Positions 46,465 through 55,301 of a stretch of DNA of 64,000 nt are shown here, in pieces. The stretch is taken from NCBI RefSeq assembly GCF_002117105.1, contig NZ_CP019343.1, positions 682,001 through 746,000 of the forward strand, written 5' to 3'. The notes beneath the pieces are model-generated. The model did not search any database. It had not been told where the DNA came from and saw only the letters and a program-made list of their open reading frames with translations. Position 1 is the first letter of the stretch; each line of letters starts with the position of its first letter. The stretch comes from Oceanicoccus sagamiensis (GTDB lineage Bacteria > Pseudomonadota > Gammaproteobacteria > Pseudomonadales > Dasaniaceae). The position numbers and the translations under genes were made by a program.

Positions 46465-47229
46465 TTAGTTGGGAATTTTCTTACCGTCATAGTTGTAAGA
46501 TTTCTTGCCGGTTTTTGGCGTTGCGGTTTCTATCACGCTTATCATTCCTGCCACACTCGCCGGTGGTTCGATACCTTTACCGCCAGCACCCGAAGCTGCT
46601 AATAAGCGAGTATTCACCATGCCGGGGCCAAGACGTAAAACAGTAACGCCATCGTTCTTTAGATCTTTTTGCATAGAGGCCATCGCAATACTCATACCGG
46701 CCTTGGAAATTTTATACCAGTACATATCGGAGATATTTGGCCCCATAGTAATTGAACCCAAGGCACTGGCCAGTACCACCACTTTTTTCTGCTTACTGGC
46801 TTTAACATTGTCCAATAAGGCCGAAGTCACACGCAGTGGCCCTTTGGTATTAACATCAATAACCCAGTCCAACTCATCGTAATCAAACTGACCCATTTTT
46901 TGTTTTTCCATATCACCCAGCACACCTGCATTATTGATTAATACATCAATAGGCTGGTCACCAACGGTCTTGGCCAGAGCAGCGATAGACTCTACATCGG
47001 TCACATCCAACTGGACGACTTTGATCGTGTTATTGGCTTTGGCCAGGGCATTAAGGTCATCAGATTTGTTCGGCTTACGCGTAGTGGCATAAACCGTCCA
47101 GCCCTGCTCGGCATATTGCTTAACAAACTCAAGACCAATACCCCGGTTGGCGCCAGTGATCAGTACGGTATCAGCCATTAACTGCGTTGGCAGCAAAAGT
47201 AACAGGGATAATAAAAGACGAAATTTCAT
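46465..47229 (-). CDS. Classical SDR with an N-terminal signal-like sequence
   Basis: A 254-residue short-chain dehydrogenase. TGANRGIG (coenzyme loop), NNAGVLGD and the catalytic YKISK (Y-x3-K) are present with an upstream Ser. Unusually, the Rossmann strand is preceded by KFRLLLSLLLLLPTQLMA, a convincing signal peptide, so the protein may be exported or anchored. The ATG at 47229 has TGGAG six bases upstream. It could be periplasmic, where NAD(P) is scarce, or the sequence may act as a membrane anchor facing the cytoplasm. Substrate unknown. Confidence 0.8.
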   Translation of the reverse strand: MKFRLLLSLLLLLPTQLMADTVLITGANRGIGLEFVKQYAEQGWTVYATTRKPNKSDDLNALAKANNTIKVVQLDVTDVESIAALAKTVGDQPIDVLINNAGVLGDMEKQKMGQFDYDELDWVIDVNTKGPLRVTSALLDNVKASKQKKVVVLASALGSITMGPNISDMYWYKISKAGMSIAMASMQKDLKNDGVTVLRLGPGMVNTRLLAASGAGGKGIEPPASVAGMISVIETATPKTGKKSYNYDGKKIPN

Positions 47230-47332
47230 TGCAGACTCCAGATAGTAAACATCGTTATAAGCAGATAATAACAAGTTCTGCTAGCTGATCATCCCCACTT
47301 AGCAAACCTTTACACAGGGCGGTTTGTTAAGC

Positions 47333-47998
47333 TCAGCGTCTATGCGCATAGTAGATTCTGACATCTCTGAATTCATCAAATTCATCGAGGTCAGGAACAG
47401 TGCTTCCCTCTCGGCGCTCAATCAGGGTATAGGGGGGATAGGAGAAATGTTTAACGCGGGAATCCGCCACCAACACTTCAGGGGCGCGCTCGATAAATCG
47501 CCCCAGCCAAGGCAGGTTTTCTTTATCGTAAAGTACATCCGCCACAATAATCACATCGATATCAGCGGTAATGTCGAAGAAATCATTATAGAGCTTAAGT
47601 TCGACCTGGTTGAGTTTGGCATTGGCCGCTGTCGCCATCATGGCATCCGGGTCTATATCACACGCATAAATGGTTGCTGCGCCAGCCATAGCCGCCGCAA
47701 TGGCGACCACACCGGAGCCGCTACCAAAATCCAATACGGTTTTGCCACGGACCCGTTCTGGCTGCTCCAGTAAGTACTGGGCTAATACCTGGCCACTGGC
47801 CCAGCAAAAAGCCCAGTAGGCGGGGTAATTCATCACCGCCAACATCTCATCCTGGCTCAGTGACTGCTGGGGAAAGTCCTGGTTGATTAAATAGAGTTTA
47901 ATCGCCGGGGTTAACGGCAAGGGAATGGCCTCTGCTTGTGCGGATGGCAACACTTGCTGCAAACAATGGCTGAGTTCAGGGTGGTTGGGTGCTGGCAT
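47333..47998 (-). CDS. Class I SAM-dependent methyltransferase (PrmA/ETFB-lysine type)
   Basis: A 221-residue methyltransferase with VLDFGSGSGVVAIAAAMAG (motif I, about 88-106), CDIDPDA (acidic loop) and IIVADVLYDKENL (motif IV region). The order and the adjacent 'YWAFCWASGQVLAQYLL' segment match protein-lysine methyltransferases acting on electron-transfer flavoprotein beta. Target inferred from family. Confidence 0.78.
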   Translation of the reverse strand: MPAPNHPELSHCLQQVLPSAQAEAIPLPLTPAIKLYLINQDFPQQSLSQDEMLAVMNYPAYWAFCWASGQVLAQYLLEQPERVRGKTVLDFGSGSGVVAIAAAMAGAATIYACDIDPDAMMATAANAKLNQVELKLYNDFFDITADIDVIIVADVLYDKENLPWLGRFIERAPEVLVADSRVKHFSYPPYTLIERREGSTVPDLDEFDEFRDVRIYYAHRR

Positions 47999-48124
47999 AG
48001 TCAGTCATATCGTCAATCAAATCGGGAGTATGGCCTCAGTGTAACAGATGGCTGTGTATAGCGATTAACACCAGGCCTTTGAATCTGTTAATCTTGCCTG
48101 CCGATTATTCAAGACGGTTTTAAT

Positions 48125-48802
48125 GTGTCCGACACTGAAGTAGCCAAACCCTTTATCGTCCCTCCCTGCCTGGAGCCGGTCACGATTATCCATGCGGACA
48201 AGGACCTGCTGCTAGTCAATAAACCTTCAGGCTTATTATCGGTACCAGGTAAACACCCAGCGAATAAGGACTGTTTAATTAGCCGCCTGCAAGTGACTTA
48301 CCCTGAAGCTCGTATTGTTCACCGGTTGGATATGGATACCTCTGGCATTATGGTGGTAGCGCTTAACGCCGACTGCCACCGCGCACTCAATCGGCTATTT
48401 TCTGAGCGTGAAGTCTCTAAAGCCTATGAAGCCAAAGTATTTGGTCTGCTTGCAAAGGACGCCGGTGTTATCGAGTTACCGCTTATCTGCGACTGGCCTA
48501 ACCGCCCAAAACAGAAGGTGGATTTTGAACAGGGCAAAAAGGCAAGCACGCATTACGAGGTGATCAGCCGGGATAACAAAAATAACTCAACGCATATATT
48601 GCTCACCCCTATTACGGGAAGGTCTCATCAACTGCGGGTACATATGGCTGAATTGGGGCACGCTATTTTGGGCTGTGATTTTTATGCTCACCCAGAGGCA
48701 TTGGCCATGGCAGAAAGGTTATTGTTACATGCGACGCGATTGGCGTTTGTACACCCCGTAAGCGGTGAGATCATTAAGGGCTACAGCCCTTGTGAGTTTT
48801 AG
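48125..48802 (+). CDS. RluA-family pseudouridine synthase
   Basis: A 225-residue enzyme isomerising uridine to pseudouridine in rRNA or tRNA. VNKPSGLLSVPG and the catalytic HRLDMDTSG (Asp nucleophile) are present, then RSHQLRVHMAELGH. Single-domain length and lack of an S4 domain fit RluA itself (23S U746/tRNA U32). Start at GTG 48125; a nearby ATG is out of frame. Confidence 0.85.
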   Translation: MSDTEVAKPFIVPPCLEPVTIIHADKDLLLVNKPSGLLSVPGKHPANKDCLISRLQVTYPEARIVHRLDMDTSGIMVVALNADCHRALNRLFSEREVSKAYEAKVFGLLAKDAGVIELPLICDWPNRPKQKVDFEQGKKASTHYEVISRDNKNNSTHILLTPITGRSHQLRVHMAELGHAILGCDFYAHPEALAMAERLLLHATRLAFVHPVSGEIIKGYSPCEF

Positions 48803-48836
48803 TCAGCGGATAACGGCTGAAGTTATAAAACTGAAA

Positions 48837-49646
48837 TTATAAATAGGAACACCAGTCACTCCAACTGCCGGGGTAGAGTTTGGCATCTTCACGGCCGAGC
48901 TCAGCCAAGGAGAGTAAATTAACACAGGCAGTCACGCCGGAACCGCAATACACAACTAACTCATCTTTATCAACAGTACTGCCCCAGCGCTGTTGCTGAT
49001 TAGCCGCATAACAACCTGTTTTATCCGTTACTTCTGACCAGGGAAAATTATCGGCACCTGCAATATGCCCGGCAACCGGATCAATGGGTTCTTGCTCACC
49101 AAGGTAGCGCTCTCGCTCTCTGGAATCTATTAATGCTGCATGGTGCTTATCCGCTATCGTTTTTACCTGATCAATATCCACCGTCATGCTGTGATCGACT
49201 TGCGGGGTAAATACACTTTTCTCTACCGCTGTTGGCGTTTCTTTAGTGACGGGCAAGCCCTGCTCACACCAGGTATTAAAACCACCATCCAGGACTTTCA
49301 CCTGACTATGGCCAACATAACGCAGCAACCACCACAGTCTGGAAGCAAAGGCAAAACGGTGATTATCGTAGGCAACAACCAAAGTGTTATTGCTGATACC
49401 TATTTGCTCCAGTGTTGCAGCGAAGACTGCGACCTCGGGTAAAGGGTGACGACCACCATGCCGGGCCTTGTTACCCGACAGGTGATGATCGAGGTGTAGA
49501 TAATAAGCGCCCTCAATATGGCCCTGCCGGTATAGCCTCTCACCTTCTTCTGTATCCGCCAAGGAAAAACGACAATCCACAACCACAATATTCGGCTGCT
49601 GAATACGCTCGGCCAACTCCGCCGCTGTGATTAACCAGGATGACAT
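48837..49646 (-). CDS. 3-Mercaptopyruvate/thiosulfate sulfurtransferase (tandem rhodanese)
   Basis: A 269-residue two-domain rhodanese. The N-terminal domain is inactive; the C-terminal domain carries the active-site loop YCGSGVTACVN with the catalytic Cys. The CGSGVTA loop is the mercaptopyruvate-sulfurtransferase variant. It moves sulfur from a donor to cyanide, thioredoxin or other thiols. Confidence 0.88.
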   Translation of the reverse strand: MSSWLITAAELAERIQQPNIVVVDCRFSLADTEEGERLYRQGHIEGAYYLHLDHHLSGNKARHGGRHPLPEVAVFAATLEQIGISNNTLVVAYDNHRFAFASRLWWLLRYVGHSQVKVLDGGFNTWCEQGLPVTKETPTAVEKSVFTPQVDHSMTVDIDQVKTIADKHHAALIDSRERERYLGEQEPIDPVAGHIAGADNFPWSEVTDKTGCYAANQQQRWGSTVDKDELVVYCGSGVTACVNLLSLAELGREDAKLYPGSWSDWCSYL

Positions 49647-49664
49647 GGCGGTGTTTCCCTATCG

Positions 49665-50512
49665 TTATTCTTCAACATTAAAATCAAGCTGCCCCAATGC
49701 GCCATAGTTAATTTGGTAGAAGCCAACTTTGGCGGGCAGCATACGGCCAATAGCACCGGTAATGAATAATTGCCCCGGCTCAATCTCCCAACCATTGGCC
49801 AGCGTTTGGTTTACCAACCATAGCAGGGCTTGCCACTGGTCACCCATAGCATCGCTGCTATCACCCTCTAGCAACAGGCCACCATCTTTTTGGATTTCAA
49901 TACGAAGGTCATTGAGGTCCAATGTCTCCAGCGCTACTTCAATACCGGTAATATAGCGCTTGGCGACGACGTTATTGGCAATAATATCGACGCCTTGCAG
50001 TGCATCGGGCTTATCAAAAGCCAGGTCGGGTAACTCCACCACGGGTAACACCTTGGCCACCATTAATTGTAACGCTTCGATATCCGTGACAGGTTCTTTT
50101 ACCGCAACATTCAGGCGAAAACCAATCTCCGCCTCCATCATCAGATTATTATAGTCTTGGGCATTAACGACAAAGCGCCCTTCTTCCGCAGGGATTAAGC
50201 TGCCGGGCAATAATACGCCCGCGACAGCGGTGGTGACGCCAAATTTTTGCTGGGAAGACGCTGAGGTCAGGCCAGCCTTAAAGCCTGTGGGGCAATATTA
50301 CCCAGGCGACTTTTAACTGCCATGGTCTGTATTTGGTAGGCCTGCTCAGTACTGAGGCTATGGTCCGCAGAGAACACCGGGGCCGGATTGACCACCGCGC
50401 CATTGCTTGAAATTTGCTCTGCCATTGCCTCCAGCGAGGGGTTCGCCCAGCTTAGTGATGGCACTAATAGCGAATAGGTGATAGCAGTGATGACCCAAAA
50501 CGGCTTATTCAT
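49665..50512 (-). pseudogene. Exported 2-keto-4-pentenoate hydratase-like protein, frameshifted
   Basis: Two frames encode one fumarylacetoacetase/hydratase-fold protein. The first has a signal peptide (FWVITAITYSLLVPSLSWA) and the start of the fold (LSTEQAYQIQTMAVKSRLG). The second gives LLPGSLIPAEEGRFV, MMEAEIGFRL with the metal-binding Glu residues, and the C-terminal half. One missing base near 50283-50287 breaks the frame; restoring a G yields PQGFKAGLTSASSQQKFGV across the junction. Without the frameshift the protein would be intact, so a recent mutation or sequencing error is likely. A signal peptide on this normally cytoplasmic enzyme is notable. AAGG precedes the ATG. Confidence 0.8.
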
Positions 50513-50737
50513 AAGACCTTACCCTGTAAGTGATACACCACAGTATAGACAAGTGACAACGATACAACGCGACTACCCGCAAAGATCAGCTTTAATATTC
50601 ACAGAGCTGGTAGATGACAAAGAATCCAAATTCGTACTACTATTAAACGATAGTCATTGATGACCGAGATAATAACAGGCGATAGCCCAATCAGTCATTG
50701 ATCAAATACCGTTAGTCTTTAGGTCAGGAGTTACCCA

Positions 50738-51532
50738 TTGTCCCTCTTTGAAGCCATTATCCTTGGTATTGTCCAGGGCCTTACCGAATTTTTACCCGTT
50801 AGCAGCAGCGGCCACCTCGAATTAGGCAAGGCGATTTTAGGCGATACCAGTATTCCTCAAGAGAGTATGATGTTTACGGTAGTAGTACACTTTGCCACGG
50901 CTCTGGCCACCATCGTGGTGTATCGCTCTGAAGTGATGCGAATTATCGCGGGCTTATTCCAGTTTAGTAATAACGAGCAATTTCAGTTTTCAGTAAAAAT
51001 TATTATCAGTATGATTCCGGCGGCAGCCGTAGGGGTTATGTTTGCTGATGAAATGGAGGCGCTGTTTGACCGACAGATATTATTAGTCGGCATGATGTTA
51101 TGGATCACGGGTCTATTATTAATTGTGGCCGACCGCGCCAAGAACACCGATAAAGAAGTCTCCTTTAAACACTCGATTATTATCGGCCTATCGCAAGCCA
51201 TTGCTATTTTGCCGGGTATCTCACGCTCAGGAGCCACCATTTCTACCTCAGTATTATTAGGCGTTGACCGTACTAAAGCGGCTAGCTTTTCGTTTCTAAT
51301 GGTGGTGCCGTTAATTCTGGGGAAAATTGCTAAAGATCTATTAGATGGCGGCGTCAGTATTAGTGATGACCAAATCAGTGTATTGGGCGCTGGTTTTATT
51401 GCCGCCTTTGTCACCGGTTTATTTGCCTGCCAGTGGATGATTAAACTGGTGCGCAATGCCCAGCTTAAATATTTTTCCTACTACTGTTTTTTGGTGGGCA
51501 CGCTGGCTATTGCCTATCAATTACTGCAATAA
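50738..51532 (+). CDS. uppP: Undecaprenyl-diphosphatase
   Basis: A 264-residue multi-helix membrane enzyme (BacA family) recycling undecaprenyl pyrophosphate to the monophosphate for cell-wall lipid synthesis. GLTEFLPVSSSGHL (about 14-27) and PGISRSGATIS (about 167-177) are the two catalytic motifs. The start is a TTG: AGGAG lies seven bases upstream, and no in-frame ATG fits the conserved N-terminus. Confidence 0.95.
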   Translation: MSLFEAIILGIVQGLTEFLPVSSSGHLELGKAILGDTSIPQESMMFTVVVHFATALATIVVYRSEVMRIIAGLFQFSNNEQFQFSVKIIISMIPAAAVGVMFADEMEALFDRQILLVGMMLWITGLLLIVADRAKNTDKEVSFKHSIIIGLSQAIAILPGISRSGATISTSVLLGVDRTKAASFSFLMVVPLILGKIAKDLLDGGVSISDDQISVLGAGFIAAFVTGLFACQWMIKLVRNAQLKYFSYYCFLVGTLAIAYQLLQ

Positions 51533-51566
51533 AAAAAGACCCATCTTCTAACTGCTAAGATGGGTC
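51531..51566 (-). terminator. Strong terminator after the VWA/CTERM gene
   Basis: Perfect 10-bp stem GACCCATCTT / AAGATGGGTC with nine-base loop, followed by TTTTTTT on the minus strand. It borders the convergent uppP stop. Confidence 0.88.
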
Positions 51567-51600
51567 ACCCATGAAACATGAGACCTGGGATAATGAACAA

Positions 51601-52437
51601 CTAGCTCTCGCTTTTATGCGTATTACGGCGTCTGCCAACCAGTGCCAAACCTGTCATCGCACTACCAAATAACCAGGCTGCAGCAGGCACAGGCACTGCG
51701 GCCACATCCGCTGGTGGTGCCGCTGCTGGTGTTGGCGTATTAGCACCTTCCGGGGTAGTACCGGTAATTTCACCCGCTAATTTTTTCACCAGCGAATCTT
51801 CAATATCAGCAAATTGATAAGCGGACATATAAAAAGCACCCTCACCTGCTACAATTTGGTCGCCATAGTAGTTAGCAATGGTAGCGTTACCAATCGGCAA
51901 ACCATTAATCTTGTCCACACCCTGCGACAATGCATTGCTGGTGGCTGACCCCACATTTTGGCCATTATTTTTCAAGCCATCCCCCGAGATATCAATAATC
52001 TGGAAGTTACTTTCAAAGCCATTACTTGAGCCTCCGGTTTCGGTACCAAAAAGATTGGTGGCATAAGTAATCGCTGAACCTGGCGCCGTCATATTATAAA
52101 AGCTTCGAGAGGTATTATTGATAGCAGAAGCAAAATTACTGGCTTCCTGCGCATTGCTAATCATTGACCAGTTGACCAATTGCGCCTGCTGGTTTTTGCC
52201 TGACCACTCAACATAGGTAACGGCAATAGATCCAACGGAGGCAATAGCAGAGACGACTTCGCTTGATTGAAAGGCATTAACATAGCCGGTTTTCTGTAGG
52301 TCGTATTCAATTTGATTCACACTCCCAGAAACATCCGCCAGCAATACCAGCTCCGTGTGGACAGTGACGGCCAAGGCATTCGAGATACAGGCGTTGGAAA
52401 CAAAAGCGGCGCAGGCCAAAGGTAATAATTTTTTCAT
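51601..52437 (-). CDS. DUF1194/VWA-like exported protein with VPLPA-CTERM-type tail
   Basis: A 278-residue exported protein. Signal peptide (KKLLPLACAAFVSNACISNALA), then LVLLADVSGSVNQIEYD with a MIDAS-like DxSxS metal site, typical of DUF1194/von Willebrand A folds, and an Ala/Pro-rich linker. The C-terminus VPVPAAAWLFGSAMTGLALVG followed by RRR is a PEP-CTERM (VPLPA) sorting tail: Pro motif, helix and basic end. Such proteins are processed by exosortase-type systems; none is in the window. GAGGAG lies seven bases before the ATG. A near-consensus sigma-54 promoter precedes it. Confidence 0.85.
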   Translation of the reverse strand: MKKLLPLACAAFVSNACISNALAVTVHTELVLLADVSGSVNQIEYDLQKTGYVNAFQSSEVVSAIASVGSIAVTYVEWSGKNQQAQLVNWSMISNAQEASNFASAINNTSRSFYNMTAPGSAITYATNLFGTETGGSSNGFESNFQIIDISGDGLKNNGQNVGSATSNALSQGVDKINGLPIGNATIANYYGDQIVAGEGAFYMSAYQFADIEDSLVKKLAGEITGTTPEGANTPTPAAAPPADVAAVPVPAAAWLFGSAMTGLALVGRRRNTHKSES

Positions 52438-52472
52438 GGGGTAACTCCTCGTTGTCGTGTTACCTAAAGGAG

Positions 52473-52489
52473 TCCAATAACCGTGCCAA
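52473..52489 (-). promoter_or_regulatory. Sigma-54 promoter of the VWA/CTERM gene
   Basis: Minus strand reads TTGGCACG-GTTA-TTGGA against the consensus TTGGCACG-N4-TTGCA: -24 element perfect, spacing exact, one mismatch in the -12 element. It lies about 36-52 bp before the ATG. Confidence 0.75.
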
Positions 52490-52536
52490 TAATTATTATC
52501 CTTAAATATCAATAACTTAAGAAATGAAATGCTATT

Positions 52537-53295
52537 TTATACTGTATCAGGCGTATCAGTCTGGCAGCCCAAAAACCGCCTGTTACACCGCTTGTTACGC
52601 AACATAATCATAAAACCCAAAGCCATGGCATAGTTAAAAGCCCCTCCTGCCAGTGGTAGCTCCCTATACTCCTTGGTGATCAGCTCATTCTGGGGACTGC
52701 CAGAGCTTCCAAATCGCCCCATAGCACCCATCGAGGCCCTGAACAGGCTAACAACTGAAGCCCCCCTATAAGCATCAAGGGGGCGCTCAAGATCGCCTGA
52801 CCCATTACCCAAAAAACCCATAAGAGTAGTATCCACAGCAGGGGTAGTATGCCTACGGCCCGCAATGTTGAAGTCGAAGGTTTCATCAACCAAAAAAGAA
52901 GGGGGTGCCTCTGAAAGAAGGGAGCCTGTTTTAAGCTGCGCAGCCTTGCTGACAGGTGGTAAGAGATAGTCAACCGGTACCACGGTGTAATCACTGCCTT
53001 TGCGATTAGTTACTGTAGCGTTTTTCTTAGGCGTATAAAAATTCGTATAAGTCAGTAAAGCTACTCGACGACCTGTCGCTGATTTTTCAGGACCGTATAA
53101 ATCCAGGGCCAGGGAGCTATCCAGAAACAAGGTGACAAAAAGCTGGTCTAACGAAGGAGACGTACCAGGGCTCCACTTTTTTGTCGAGATACTATCATCG
53201 TCAGCAATAACTCCTGGCGTTAATACCAGGAAAAAGCACAGTAGAGGCCTAACAAAAGCCTGTTTTATGACGGTTATTTCGCTGATTTTCCGCAT
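52537..53295 (-). CDS. Exported hypothetical protein with atypical CTERM-like tail
   Basis: A 252-residue protein, signal-anchored by FVRPLLCFFLVLTPGVIA. The body (FVTLFLDSSLALDLYGPE, RRVALLTYTNFYTP) is not recognised. The end ELPLAGGAFNYAMALGFMIML followed by RNKRCNRR has the layout of a sorting tail (short Pro motif, helix, basic cluster) but with LPLAGG instead of VPLPA. It lies 35 bp after the CTERM gene at 53331 and is probably co-transcribed. Start at 53295; the longer frame begins before the signal segment. Confidence 0.65.
   Translation of the reverse strand: MRKISEITVIKQAFVRPLLCFFLVLTPGVIADDDSISTKKWSPGTSPSLDQLFVTLFLDSSLALDLYGPEKSATGRRVALLTYTNFYTPKKNATVTNRKGSDYTVVPVDYLLPPVSKAAQLKTGSLLSEAPPSFLVDETFDFNIAGRRHTTPAVDTTLMGFLGNGSGDLERPLDAYRGASVVSLFRASMGAMGRFGSSGSPQNELITKEYRELPLAGGAFNYAMALGFMIMLRNKRCNRRFLGCQTDTPDTV
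52542..52559 (-). promoter_or_regulatory. Tandem CTGATAC motif upstream of the VWA/CTERM promoter
   Basis: Minus strand has CTGATAC-GC-CTGATACAG. The 9-mer CTGATACAG is identical to one upstream of the 53331 gene, each centred about 56-59 bp before the GG of the -24 element: candidate enhancer sites for the sigma-54 activator. Confidence 0.55.
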
Positions 53296-53330
53296 GCCTG
53301 CCCCATATTCCAATAACAGTAAAAAGGGGT

Positions 53331-53792
53331 TTACTGACAATCTTTAGCGGTTAATCGACGGCGACGACCCATTGCCGCCAAAAACATCGAGGTGGCGGAA
53401 AACAGCCACAGACCAACACCAGGCAATGGCACCTCGGAGATTTCACGAAGGTCTTCATTGAAGTAGTAGCTGGTTACAAAACCAGACCCCATGGAGACAG
53501 CGTAAAGATGCTTAACCGGAAACCAGAGGCCGTTATGGCCAAAATATAATTCGCCATCCATTTCAAATAGCGGCGAATAATCACTTGAAATTACACAGGG
53601 GACGTTAAGGGAATCGAAGCAGTTGCCCGCCAGGGGTAAATACCACTCACCCACATTAATGGGCTCATACATCGAAGCGTTAAAATTTAAGCTTTGGTCA
53701 AGGTACTCATCGGTGGCAGCAGCAGGTACAGCATGGCTATGCAGGGATACCAGCAGCGGTAGAGCCAGTAGATATTTTAATGGGCTAAGCAT
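53331..53792 (-). CDS. VPLPA-CTERM exported protein
   Basis: A 153-residue exported protein: signal peptide (LKYLLALPLLVSLHSHAVPAAA), a short body with two cysteines (GNCFDSLNVPCV), and VPLPGVGLWLFSATSMFLAAMG followed by RRRR, a clear PEP-CTERM/VPLPA sorting tail. AAGGAG lies six bases before the ATG at 53792. It heads the two-gene unit with 52537 and has a sigma-54-like promoter and enhancer-like repeats upstream, next to the sigma-54 activator gene. Confidence 0.82.
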   Translation of the reverse strand: MLSPLKYLLALPLLVSLHSHAVPAAATDEYLDQSLNFNASMYEPINVGEWYLPLAGNCFDSLNVPCVISSDYSPLFEMDGELYFGHNGLWFPVKHLYAVSMGSGFVTSYYFNEDLREISEVPLPGVGLWLFSATSMFLAAMGRRRRLTAKDCQ

Positions 53793-53836
53793 GTCATTCT
53801 CCTTCACAGACACTATTGCTGTGTTAGGGAATGACT

Positions 53837-53852
53837 TACATTTTACGTGCCT
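53837..53852 (-). promoter_or_regulatory. Candidate sigma-54 promoter of the VPLPA-CTERM unit
   Basis: Minus strand reads AGGCACG-TAAA-ATGTA: the GGCACG core and exact spacing are kept, the -12 element is weak (ATGTA for TTGCA). It lies about 45-60 bp before the ATG. Confidence 0.5.
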
Positions 53853-53902
53853 AGTTTTTTACCTATATTTATCAATGACTTACAAAAAAATTGAATACAT
53901 AG

Positions 53903-53939
53903 CTGTATCAGCAGCCTGTAACATCTGTGACAGTTACAG
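53903..53939 (-). promoter_or_regulatory. Enhancer-like site: CTGTAAC/GTTACAG inverted repeat plus CTGATACAG
   Basis: Perfect 7-bp arms CTGTAAC (53933-53939 on the minus strand) and GTTACAG (53916-53922) separated by ten bases, then CTGATACAG (53903-53911). The block starts right after the stop codon of the activator gene and lies 50-90 bp upstream of the -24 element, the usual place for a sigma-54 activator site. Confidence 0.6.
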
Positions 53940-55301
53940 CTACTCGATATTGAAATCCTTTACCCTACGCCATAGAGTCATACGGCTGACCCCCAGCACT
54001 CTGGCTGCCGCCGACTTATTATTATTGTTTTCTAACAGCGCCTCCCGTACCGACTGCTCTGTAAGTTCAACCACTTCCGCAGTAGACACTGCGGCATGAT
54101 CCGATGATTCAACGTCCTTGGTGGCGATAATATCTTCCGGTAAATCTGCCTGAGTAATCTTATCCGACTCGGACATAGCGGCCACATATTGGCAGACATT
54201 AATTAACTGGCGTACATTGCCCGGCCAGTGGTAATGGCGCAGAGTATGTTCGACACCATCTGAGCTCAGGGATTTACCGGCTGAAAACTGGTCAAGAAAA
54301 TACTTAAACAACCTGAGAGCATCATCGCCGCGCTTTCTTAAGGGAGGAATGGGCAGCGGGATCACACATAAACGGTAATAAAGATCTTCCCTGAATTCAC
54401 CCTCAGAAACGGCTATGGATAAGTGCTTGTTGGAAGCAGAAAGCACTAAGGCATCAAACGTTTTTTTCACGGTAGAACCTACCGGCATATATTCTTTTTC
54501 TTGCAAAACCCGCAACATCTTTGCCTGCATCGCCGGCGGCAGCGTTGTTATTTCATCGAGAAACAGGGTACCGCCGTTGGCCGCGGCTAATAGGCCTTCC
54601 TGGTTTGAGTCTGCCCCGGTAAAAGCGCCTTTAACATGACCAAACAACTGCGATTCAATGAGCTGCTCATTAAAATTGGCGCAATTAACAGCAATAAAAG
54701 GGCCTGATGCCACCGGGCTCTCATTATGCAGCGCTTGGGCAAACAGCTCTTTACCGGCACCGGTTTCACCGTATAAGTACACCGAGGCACCACTGCCTGC
54801 GGCCCGCCTAACCTTGGAAAATAATTTATTCAATGCCTCATTGGCAGACAATAAGCCATGAAAAGACTGCAAGCCCTGGGCATTGGTCTGGGCGGGTTCT
54901 TGTTGCGGTGGCGAATCATCCCCCGTTGGCTGCGACGCTACCGAGGCTACCGCAGCATTAACAATGGATTGCAGCGCCTCATCATCCCAGGGTTTGGAAA
55001 TAAACTGGTGAATCCACTGTTGATTAAAGGCATGGGTAATTTCATTAAAATCACTGTAACCACTGAGAATAATTTTAGTCGCTGTCGGTTGCAGGCCTGC
55101 TAGTTGTTCAAACAGTTGAGTGCCGGTAATAACCGGCATCTTTTGATCCGAGATAATCAGGTTGTAGAGGTTGTTCTGGCAGAGCTCCAGTGCCTCTTCC
55201 GGACACTGGCACAGGGTGAGTTCATAGTGCCCACTGCGCAATAAACGGTTGAGGGCATTTAATACATTTTGGTCATCATCAACTATCAGAACTGATTTCA
55301 T
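53940..55301 (-). CDS. Sigma-54-dependent response regulator (NtrC family)
   Basis: A 453-residue activator. Receiver domain with phospho-acceptor D52 (IISDQKMP), AAA+ domain with Walker A GETGAGKE and the sigma-54 contact loop GAFTGA, Walker B GGTLFLDEI, and a C-terminal Fis-type HTH (NKSAAARVLGVSRMTLWRRVKDF). The ATG at 55301 overlaps the end of the HD-GYP-like regulator by 23 bp, so they are co-expressed. The upstream partners are an H-NOX sensor and a kinase; the downstream neighbours have sigma-54 promoters. It is most likely the output of the NO-sensing circuit. Confidence 0.92.
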   Translation of the reverse strand: MKSVLIVDDDQNVLNALNRLLRSGHYELTLCQCPEEALELCQNNLYNLIISDQKMPVITGTQLFEQLAGLQPTATKIILSGYSDFNEITHAFNQQWIHQFISKPWDDEALQSIVNAAVASVASQPTGDDSPPQQEPAQTNAQGLQSFHGLLSANEALNKLFSKVRRAAGSGASVYLYGETGAGKELFAQALHNESPVASGPFIAVNCANFNEQLIESQLFGHVKGAFTGADSNQEGLLAAANGGTLFLDEITTLPPAMQAKMLRVLQEKEYMPVGSTVKKTFDALVLSASNKHLSIAVSEGEFREDLYYRLCVIPLPIPPLRKRGDDALRLFKYFLDQFSAGKSLSSDGVEHTLRHYHWPGNVRQLINVCQYVAAMSESDKITQADLPEDIIATKDVESSDHAAVSTAEVVELTEQSVREALLENNNNKSAAARVLGVSRMTLWRRVKDFNIE

